Below are positions 57,801-64,000 of a DNA stretch of 64,000 nucleotides, in pieces (position 1 is the stretch's first letter; the number at the start of each line of letters is the position of its first letter). Origin of the DNA: Bathymodiolus brooksi (taxonomy: Eukaryota > Mollusca > Bivalvia > Mytilida > Modiolidae); the NCBI GenBank assembly GCA_963680875.1, contig OY804578.1, positions 100,221,689 through 100,285,688 of the forward strand, written 5' to 3'. A program made the translations under genes and the position numbers. Under the pieces are notes generated by a model. It did no database searches, was not told the DNA's origin, and saw nothing but the letters and a program-made list of their open reading frames with translations.

Positions 57801-60800
57801 AAGAAAGTGGTTAGTGGTCATTTTTGTATATCAATAGACTTGTTTGTTAATTTTACATTTAAGGTTTGGGGATTGGGAATACCTTTTACCATCAAGGCTC
57901 AAACACCCTTTTTTCACTATCCAAAATATGTAATATGAAAAATGAAACATGTAAAATAAATTTTTATCATGATTCATCCAACCGGATTTTTTGAGCTGCC
58001 GTTAACTTCAAATTGCATGAATTTTTTTATCTTTACCGTTATTTTGAGTAAAATTTATCGTGAATTGTTTTACTTGATACCCCAATCCCCAACTGCATTA
58101 TGGGTAAAATAATGTCAACATTATCCGTGTGTTGTAATGTTATTGTCCTACTGAATTCTTATATTGTAATATACAGTGGAGCCAGTCCAATCAGACACAC
58201 CAAGGGACCAGGGAAATGTGTCGGATTGTACAGGATGTCAGAACCTGTCCAATCAGACACACCAAGGGACCAAGGAAATGTGTCGGATTGTACAGGATGT
58301 CAGAACCTGTCTAATCAGACACACCAAGGGACCAGGGAAATGTGTTGCATTGTATAGGATGTCAGAACCTGTCTAATCAGACACACCAAGGGACCAGGGA
58401 AATGTGTCGGATTGTACAGGATGTCAGAACCTGTCTAATTCGACACACCAAGGGACCAGGGAAATGTGTCAGATTGTACAGGATGTCAGAACCTGTCCAA
58501 TCAGACACACCAAGGGACCAGGGAAATGTGTCGGATTGTACAGGATGTCAGAACCTGTCCAATCAGACACACCAAGGGACCAGGGAAATGTGTCAGATTG
58601 TACAGCATGTCAGAACCTGTCTAATCAGACACACCAAGGGACCAGGGAAATGTGTCGGATTGTACAGGATGTCAGAACCTGTCCAATCAGACACAACAAG
58701 GGACCAGGGAAATGTGTGGGATTGTACAGGATGTCAGAACCTGTCTAATCAGACACACCAAGGGACCAGGGAAATGTGTCGCATTGTACAGGATGTCAGA
58801 ACCTGTCTAATCCGACACACCAAGGGACCAGGGAAATGTGTCGGATTGTACTGGATGTCAGAACCTGTCTAATCCAACACACCAAGGGACCAGGGAAATG
58901 TGTCAGATTGTACAGGATGTCAGAACCTGTCTAATCCAACACACCAAGGGACCAGGGAAATGTGTCAGATTGTACAGGATGTCAGAACCTGTCTAATCCA
59001 ACACACCAAGGGACCAGGGAAATGTGTCGGATTGTACAGGATGTCAGAACCTGTCTAATCTGACACACCAAGGGACCAGGGAAATGTGTCAGATTGTACA
59101 GGATGTCAGAACCTGTCTAATCCGACACACCAAGGGACCAGGGAAATGTGTCAGATTGTACAGGATGTCAGAACCTGTCTAATCCGACACACCAAGGGAC
59201 CAGGGAAATGTGTCAGATTGTACAGGATGTCGGAATACTCAGGTCTTATTTTAGTTAACAGAAATACTTTGGGACCATAAATTTTTGTCGGATGTCGGGA
59301 AAACTCTGTTGTCGGATTGCACAAGTTCTACTGTATTAGTAATATTTTATTCGAGTACATCTAAAAATAGAATAAATTATGCTCTCCTTTTACAGATCAT
59401 CAAGTACACAGATTATTTATAGAATTTAATGTGATATATGAAATATTAGTTTATACAAAAATTATAAAGCATGTTAAATATGATTAATGGACTGCCTGAT
59501 TAATTGGTGTGCAGTATTTCATCTATGTTAAATTTTTTTTTACAGTTCATTCGATGGTACCTCCAGATTTCCAAAACTCCAGGAATGCGCCCATTTCCAC
59601 TACGACTTTGTTGAGCTTGGCAAAATAAAGGTAAAAAGATCTAGAATTTAAGTAACAAATATTGCATATCAGATTATTAGCAATGGGAATATATAATAAT
59701 GTGTTTCAATAATTATATTTAGCTGCAGCCTATAGTCTTGAGTGTCATCTCATTTTGAATTATTTATTTTTAGTTTGTTTTATTGTGTTTATTTATTAAA
59801 ACTACTGTATATCTATGATAATAATAATAATAAATTCTTTATTTATGGAGGGTTACACAGTTAGTTAATAACTAATCTTCTCTGAGGCCCTCATCGCCAT
59901 ATTAAAATATACATTGTAAAATACAGTCTATATATAAGTTATACACAAGATACAAAACATTGTAGTAAATATACACAAAGAGATGTAGTTAATATTTAAT
60001 GGTAACTTATGGTGCATCATCATCAAACAATTTTAACATTAGACAAAGTAATTCGCGGTGCTCAGTTTTATTGGTGGAGGAAACCAGAGTACCCGGAGAA
60101 AATAACCGACCTGTCGCAAGTCATTGACAAAATTTATCACATAATGTTGTATCGAGTACATCTCGCCGTCAGTGGAATTTGAACTCACAACTTTAGTTGT
60201 GATAGGCACTGATTGCACAGGTAATTCCAACTACCATACGATCACGGCCACGATGGCCCCTCAATAAGAGTGGGTTGACATGTCTATCCGCTGACCGTTG
60301 TTTCTATTTGATAGCACTATAAAAATCGTGTTGGTCTACCGTAGTACAAAACAGACCTCATCATCATTTCATTAAAAATTAACTTATTCTCGCCATGATA
60401 TAGCTGAAAAATTGAGTTGGCATTAAACAACAATCACTCACTGAATTAGATATGAGTTATATTTAGCATTTCTGTTTTACAGGTTTGTTTGTGTGACGAG
60501 GAACAGGAGAACTACAGACACAATGGGGAGGATTATATGGAGAGAACGTTCCTTGTTAAAGTCTTGTCAAACAACAAATCGTGGAATGTTCGTCGAACGT
60601 TTAAAAACTTTCGTTTACTGGACAGACAATTACATAAGTGTATATTTGATAGGAAATTCAGTCAGTTGGTTGACCTTGGTCAACAGGAGGAGAATTCTCG
60701 ATCCTATGAGGTAAGTTGTTCAATGTTTGCCAAAATTTACTTGCCAAGCAAAGAATTAATTTTAGTTCAGAAGAAGAGGGCTACAGTACACACAAGCTCA

Positions 60801-61570
60801 TGATCTGTTGTTTGATGATCACTTGCCTGCTTTTCACCAAATATTTCCTCTCCACGATCATGCGAAAGTTCGATTTACATCTTCCTCCGCAGTCAGTGCC
60901 CATCGTTGCTTAAGTCAGAATTTTGATTCCCACCCATGGCAATGTGTACTCTATACAACTTCATTGTGATAAAGATTGTCAGTTACAGTGATATTTTATG
61001 GGTACTTACTGGGTACTCTGAAATCCTCCAATCTGTAAAACTGACAGCCACAATATATTTGAAATATTGTTGAAAGTAGCATAAAACACTCTTAATATAC
61101 TAACACAATGTTTGCAGTACCTACAGGGGCTGTCGTGGTCGTGATCGTTTGGTTGTTGGATTTACAACCACCTATGCAATCAATGCCTATCACCACTGAT
61201 GTTATGAGTTCGAATCTTGATCAGGGTGAGGTGTACAACATTATGTGATACAGTTTGTCAGTGACTTGTGACAGGTCGGTGGTTTTTTCCTCCACCAATA
61301 AAACTTACCACCACGATATAACTGAAATATTATTGAAAGTGGCGTTAAACACCATCAAACAAACAAACAGTATATATACGTACCTACAATTTTACAAAAT
61401 GTAAAAAAAATGTACATTTTAAGTAAATAAGCACTCTTGTCAGAAAAGATATATTATCAAGCTTTTTTTGTGTGCAGGAAATGGAATTAGAACTCAGCAG
61501 CTACCTACAGAGATTTACAAACATTGCTAACAGTATGATTAACTGTGGTACCATACTTAACTGGTTTGAG
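54775..61570 (+). CDS. ARHGAP32: ARHGAP32/33-like Rho GTPase-activating protein, 5' part with PX domain (five exons, partial)
   Basis: Seen: five exons joined by canonical AG/GT borders give one open frame of about 197 residues. Exon lengths are 94, 92, 85, 228 and 93 nt and the phases agree at each junction. The protein has a Ser- and charge-rich leader (residues 1-60), then [20 protein letters not shown], then a PX-type domain with [20 protein letters not shown] and KFSQL, then a helix ending [11 protein letters not shown]. Known: this order and these motifs match the ARHGAP32/ARHGAP33 family, where a phosphoinositide-binding PX domain precedes SH3 and RhoGAP domains that switch off Cdc42/Rac/Rho at membranes and the cytoskeleton. 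Inferred: the SH3 and GAP exons lie past 64000 and the start codon lies in an upstream first exon. ARHGAP32 and ARHGAP33 cannot be separated on this fragment; a mollusc probably has one ancestor of both. Confidence 0.86.
54907..55152 (-). mobile_element. SINE-A, full length, in the intron after exon a
   Basis: Complement from TTAGGGTTAGAGTTATGGTG to CATACAATCATGACCCC. CAGTTCTTCGTTATATC is a small insertion in the tail domain. Confidence 0.87.
55701..55792 (+). CDS. ARHGAP32: ARHGAP32/33-like exon b (Ser-rich linker)
   Basis: The acceptor TATAATTTCAG ends at 55700 and the donor is AG|GTAAAT at 55793. The exon has 92 nt: 30 codons plus two bases, starting [20 protein letters not shown] and ending in basic MMKIRRVS. 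The two spare bases AG join the T at 59546 to give Ser. The sequence looks like a phosphorylatable linker ahead of the PX domain (RSS, RRVS). No domain is assigned. Confidence 0.75.
56490..56597. mobile_element. Palindromic MITE (~105 bp)
   Basis: GGTCAATACAAGTTTTTATG, GACCTTAGAAATC and AATATTCACC are mirrored by GGTGAATATCGATTTTAAGG, TCCATAAAAACTCG and TATTGACC. The whole segment can fold as one hairpin. Confidence 0.8.
56647..56901. mobile_element. TIR element, internally deleted copy
   Basis: The ends AATATTCATGCAATAACCCT and AGGGTTATTGCATGAATATT are perfect inverted repeats. The interior matches the adjacent copy at 56902-57315 except that its centre is a short AT filler. Confidence 0.8.
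56902..57315. mobile_element. TIR element, longer copy with coding-like centre
   Basis: It directly abuts the previous copy. It shares AATATTCATGCAATAACACT, CATATTTTATGCCTAAAGCA and GTGCAAATACAAGGATATAT. Between 57016 and 57218 it has about 200 bp not present in the deleted copy, and this holds the coding-like segment. The right TIR is decayed. Confidence 0.7.
57015..57235 (-). pseudogene. Coding-like fragment inside a TIR element (N-terminal transposon protein piece?)
   Basis: The - strand frame contains [20 protein letters not shown] then [15 protein letters not shown], with mixed codons (GCC, AGC, CTG, CGC, GCG, GGC) unlike the AT-rich surroundings. GC content rises only over this segment. 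The acidic [10 protein letters not shown] start looks like the N-terminus of a transposon-encoded or captured host protein. The style recalls Crypton/tyrosine-recombinase-derived proteins, but that is a weak impression. It ends in stop-rich DNA, so only a fragment remains. Confidence 0.5.
58172..59336. mobile_element. TACAGTGGA...TCTACTGTA element expanded by a satellite
   Basis: Left end TACAGTGGAGCC at 58172 and right end TTCTACTGTA at 59336 are inverted over 9-10 bases with one mismatch, and TA borders both. Nearly all of the interior is the 62-bp array; GTCGGATGTCGGGAAAACTC and GTCGGATTGCACAAG near the right end are diverged relatives of the unit. Confidence 0.6.
58190..59236 (+). repeat. 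62-bp satellite, about 17 units
   Basis: The unit is GACACACCAAGGGACCAGGG, AAATGTGTCGGATTGTACAG, GATGTCAGAACCTGTCTAAT plus 2 bases. Variation is concentrated at CTAATC(A/C)(G/A)ACAC and TGTC(G/A)GATTG. Open frames of up to 176 codons run through it but are only the repeat. It lies in the intron before exon c. Confidence 0.96.
59546..59630 (+). CDS. ARHGAP32: ARHGAP32/33-like exon c (start of PX region)
   Basis: A long T-tract and TACAG end at 59545, and the donor is AAG|GTAAAA at 59631. One base completes the split Ser codon, then 28 codons follow: [20 protein letters not shown] and FVELGKIK. The ECAHFHY-(N/D)-x-V-E-x-G-x-I pattern is the family-specific stretch just before the PX domain in ARHGAP32/33 and is the strongest short identifier of this gene. 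The exon follows the 62-bp satellite in its upstream intron. Confidence 0.88.
59818..59990 (-). mobile_element. LINE-type 3' end with (ATT)n tail
   Basis: On the - strand: GAGGGCCTCAGAGAAGATTA, ACTGTGTAACCCTCCATAAA and TAAAGAATTTATTATTATTA. An unspaced ATT microsatellite at the 3' end and a short 3' UTR suggest a 5'-truncated non-LTR retrotransposon (inference). It is in the intron after exon c. Confidence 0.55.
60050..60262 (-). mobile_element. SINE-A lacking its 3' tail
   Basis: Complement from CTCAGTTTTATTGGTGGAGG to CACGGCCACGATGGCCCC. The terminal tail domain is missing, unlike most copies, which lose the head. Confidence 0.85.
60325..60445 (+). mobile_element. SINE-B, 3' half
   Basis: GTGTTGGTCTACCGTAGTAC, CTCGCCATGATATAGCTGAA and GGCATTAAACAACAATCACT. 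It ends 37 bp before exon d. Confidence 0.8.
60483..60710 (+). CDS. ARHGAP32: ARHGAP32/33-like exon d (core of PX domain)
   Basis: The acceptor TCTGTTTTACAG ends at 60482 and the donor is GAG|GTAAGT at 60711. The exon has 228 nt, exactly 76 codons, phase 0 at both ends. It encodes the strands [20 protein letters not shown], the [12 protein letters not shown] helix and [10 protein letters not shown]. In PX domains the Arg-Arg-x-Phe-x-x-Phe region lines the phosphoinositide pocket; RRTFKNF is present here. The acceptor lies about 37 bp downstream of a SINE-B tail (60325-60445), so that repeat occupies the likely branch-point neighbourhood. Confidence 0.9.
60854..61096 (+). mobile_element. SINE-A, old diverged copy
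   Basis: CACGATCATGCGAAAGTTCG, CAGTCAGTGCCCATCGTTGC, ATTTTGATTCCCACCCATGG and ATTTGAAATATTGTTGAAAG. It is in the intron after exon d. Confidence 0.72.
61126..61372 (+). mobile_element. SINE-A, with TSD
   Basis: From GGGGCTGTCGTGGTCGTG to GTTAAACACCATC, with a (CAAA)n extension. GTACCTACA occurs on both sides (about 61117 and 61379). B box GAGTTCGAATC. Confidence 0.88.
61478..61570 (+). CDS. ARHGAP32: ARHGAP32/33-like exon e (C-terminal helix of PX domain)
   Basis: The acceptor CTTTTTTTGTGTGCAG ends at 61477 and the donor is GAG|GTAGGT at 61571. The exon is 31 codons, phase 0: [20 protein letters not shown] then [11 protein letters not shown]. It matches the family's closing PX helix and the INCG-x-x-L-x-W segment that precedes the SH3 domain. 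The last 20 bases of the exon and its donor are the first unit of a 44-bp tandem repeat that continues into the intron. The next exon is not in the window. Confidence 0.88.
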
Positions 61571-61726
61571 GTAGGTTTTAGTATGTTGTCACAACCATAC
61601 TTAACTGGTTTGAGGTAGGTTTTAGTATGTTGTCACAACCATACTTAACTGGTTTGAGGTAGGTTTTAGTATGTTGTCACAACCATACTTAACTGGTTTG
61701 AGGTAGGTTTTAGTATGTTGTCACAA
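61551..61726 (+). repeat. 44-bp tandem repeat (4 units) containing a splice donor
   Basis: Units start at 61551, 61595, 61639 and 61683 and are essentially identical. Each carries the last 20 exonic bases, the donor GAG|GTAGGT and 18 intronic bases. Unit 1 is the real exon end; units 2-4 are copies with the same donor. 44 is not a multiple of three, and the in-frame read-through meets TAG at 61616, so use of later donors would shift or stop the frame. Confidence 0.93.
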
Positions 61727-62007
61727 CCATTTGTTCACATTTTGTTGAAGGAACTGTTCTTTGAAGAATTGTTTTTTACAGAATATTGATGGTTTTCACT
61801 GGTATTTACCAGGAACATATCCAAGTACTATAGTACAGACAAACCTGCCTAAAGTCAACCTCGTTGGCACCATTTTTTGTGTTCAGGACAGACAGATGTT
61901 CGGTTTATACATTTTTAATTAACTAAAATTTCCTGTATTAAGACTTGATCTTAAGTTTGGTTTATTAGGGTCTCGTTTTAGACAGGTGTCACTGTAATGA
62001 TTTGATT

Positions 62008-62268
62008 TTTGGTGTTTAACGCCACTTTCAGCAGTATTTCAGCTATATCATGGCAACCAGTTTTAGTGGTGGAGGAAGCCGGAGTACCCGGAGAGAATCA
62101 CCGACCCTGGGCAAGCAACTGGTAAACTTTATCACTTGTGGCTGCAAGTCGAGTGCACCCTTTTTTGTAATTTACAAAGCTGGGCGCGAACCCACGCCGT
62201 ATTGGTGATAGGCTTGTATGAGCTGTTAGATCCAACGACCAAACTCATTGAGCCACCCGGGGCCGGGT
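62008..62268 (-). mobile_element. SINE-C, full-length tRNA-headed copy
   Basis: Read on the - strand: GTGGCTCAATGAGTTTGGTC (A-box region), a B box GGGTTCGCGCCC at about 62188-62199, the GGGTGCACTCGACTTGCAG middle, the CTCCGGGTACTCCGGCTTCC block, and the tail GATATAGCTGAAATACTGC to GGCGTTAAACACC. It differs from SINE-A in the head but shares the 3' half, so both probably use the same or related LINE machinery. It lies in the intron after exon e. Confidence 0.8.
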
Positions 62269-62506
62269 GTCACTTATACCTGAACTATTATTGAATGTGG
62301 TGTTAAACAATATTTATATGTTCTAATCTAGAAGAGAGTTTGATTTTTCAATATGAAGAACATAAATAAAAGTACTTGAACAACTATTTAACTTTGCCAC
62401 TTAAAATTCATTCAACAGAATAGTAATTAAATTAAATTGCGTTAAACAAATTAACAGATATATACTACTATAATAAAAACAAAGATCAAAACATAGCATT
62501 TGTAAA

Positions 62507-64000
62507 CAGTACACTGATCTTAATACAAATGTACAGTCAAGCTTGTTTTCAATGGTCACCCATGAGATATAGGAAAAATACAGTACACTGATCTTAATAC
62601 AAATGTACAGTCAAGCTTGTTTTCAATGGTCACCCATGAGATATAGGAAAAATACAGTACACTGATCTTAATACAAATGTACAGTCAAACTTGTTTTCAA
62701 TGGTCACCCGTGAGATATAGGAAAAATACAGTACACTGATCTTAATGCAAATGTACAGTCAAACTTGTTTTCAATGGTCACCCATGAGATATAGGAAAAA
62801 TACAGTACACTGATCTTAATACAAATGTACAGTCAAACTTGTTTTCAATGGTCACCCATGAGATATAGGAAAAATACAGTACACTGATCTTAATACAAAT
62901 GTACAGTCAAACTTGTTTTCAATGGTCACCCATGAGATATAGGAAAAATACAGTACACTGATCTTAATGCAAATGTACAGTCAAACTTGTTTTCAATGGT
63001 CACCCATGAGATATAGGAAAAATACAGTACACTGATCTTAATACAAATGTACAGTCAAACTTGTTTTCAATGGTCACCCATGAGATATAGGAAAAATACA
63101 GTACACTGATCTTAATACAAATGTACAGTCAAACTTGTTTTCAATGGTCACCCATGAGATATAGGAAAAATACAGTACACTGATCTTAATACAAATATAC
63201 AGTCAAACTTGTTTTCAATGGTCACCCATGAGATATAGGAAAAATACAGTACACTGATCTTAATACAAATGTACAGTCAAACTTGTTTTCAATGGTCACC
63301 CATGAGATATAGGAAAAATACAGTACACTGATCTTAATACAAATGTACAGTCAAACTTGTTTTCAATGGTCACCCATGAGATATAGGAAAAATACAGTAC
63401 ACTGATCTTAATACAAATGTACAGTCAAACTTGTTTTCAATGGTCACCCATGAGATATAGGAAAAATACAGTACACTGATCTTAATGCAAATGTACAGTC
63501 AAACTTGTTTTCAATGGTCACCCATGAGATATAGGAAAAATACAGTACACTGATCTTAATACAAATGTACAGTCAAACTTGTTTTCAATGGTCACCCATG
63601 AGATATAGGAAAAATACAGTACACTGATCTTAATACAAATGTACAGTCAAACTTGTTTTCAATGGTCACCCATGAGATATAGGAAAAATACAGTACACTG
63701 ATCTTAATGCAAATGTACAGTCAAACTTGTTTTCAATGGTCACCCATGAGATATAGGAAAAATACAGTACACTGATCTTAATACAAATGTACAGTCAAAC
63801 TTGTTTTCAATGGTCACCCATGAGATATAGGAAAAATACAGTACACTGATCTTAATACAAATGTACAGTCAAACTTGTTTTCAATGGTCACCCATGAGAT
63901 ATAGGAAAAATACAGTACACTGATCTTAATACAAATATACAGTCAAACTTGTTTTCAATGGTCACCCATGAGATATAGGAAAAATACAGTACACTGATCT
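62507..64000 (+). repeat. 74-bp satellite, at least 20 units, runs off the window
   Basis: The unit is CAGTACACTGATCTTAATAC, AAATGTACAGTCAAACTTGT, TTTCAATGGTCACCCATGAG, ATATAGGAAAAATA. Marker variants (AATGCAAATG near 62745, 62967, 63485, 63707; AAATATACAG near 63195 and 63935) repeat at 740 bp, a ten-unit higher-order period. It lies in the intron after exon e. Confidence 0.97.

Noticed and set aside
58100..59280. Overlapping open frames of 85-176 codons
   Set aside because: Produced by the 62-bp satellite, whose unit lacks stops in several frames; three-unit periodicity explains them.
59396..59431. Extra or terminal exon after CTTTTACAG at 59395
   Set aside because: It has a good acceptor and the frame fits exon b, but it reaches TAA after 11 codons. 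The acceptor at 59545 gives the conserved ECAHFHY sequence instead.
62507..64000. CRISPR-like array
   Set aside because: The 74-bp units are contiguous and nearly identical, with no variable spacers.

Overview
The window looks like bivalve (or closely related molluscan) nuclear DNA. It is AT-rich, intron-dominated and packed with tRNA-derived SINEs, TIR-type MITEs, minisatellites and large hairpin-ended non-autonomous transposons whose sequences resemble repeats typical of bivalve genomes. There are no bacterial-style operons, rRNA genes, convincing intact tRNA genes or CRISPR arrays. The taxonomic call is inference from repeat style and from the one recognisable gene.

One host protein-coding gene can be supported. 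Five + strand exons (54775-54868, 55701-55792, 59546-59630, 60483-60710, 61478-61570) join with perfect GT/AG borders and consistent phases into about 197 residues. These match the N-terminal part and PX domain of the ARHGAP32/ARHGAP33 (RICS/TCGAP) RhoGAP family. The SH3 and RhoGAP exons must lie beyond 64000. The first of these exons needs a partner ending in two spare bases. Five upstream ATG-to-GTAAG segments (near 3769, 4016, 24683, 27642 and 35132) all end in that phase, so the rest of the window may be the 5' region of the same gene with alternative first exons. That part is a hypothesis.

Layout. 1-15909: SINEs, small TIR elements and one 937-bp TIR transposon in AT-rich DNA. 15911-19330: a 53-bp satellite of about 64 units with an approximately 1.5-kb higher-order duplication. 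19331-38870: AT-rich spacer with SINEs, three more minisatellites or duplications and a broken LINE (28790-29860, - strand). 38884-41500 and 45002-51679: two related elements with terminal hairpins and internal tandem repeats, the second interrupted by a third relative (47468-51065). Between them lies a 454-bp long-TIR element with a 9-bp target duplication (42837-43290). 51680-64000: the PX-domain exons, with introns carrying SINEs, a coding-like fragment inside a TIR element (57015-57235), a 62-bp satellite (58190-59236) and a 74-bp satellite running off the window end (62507-64000).

The main observations are the nested hairpin-ended elements with compensatory changes in their terminal stems, their dense YY1-like AAGATGGC motifs, minisatellites that begin exactly at SINE tails or are made from MITE termini, and a minisatellite that has copied a live splice donor.
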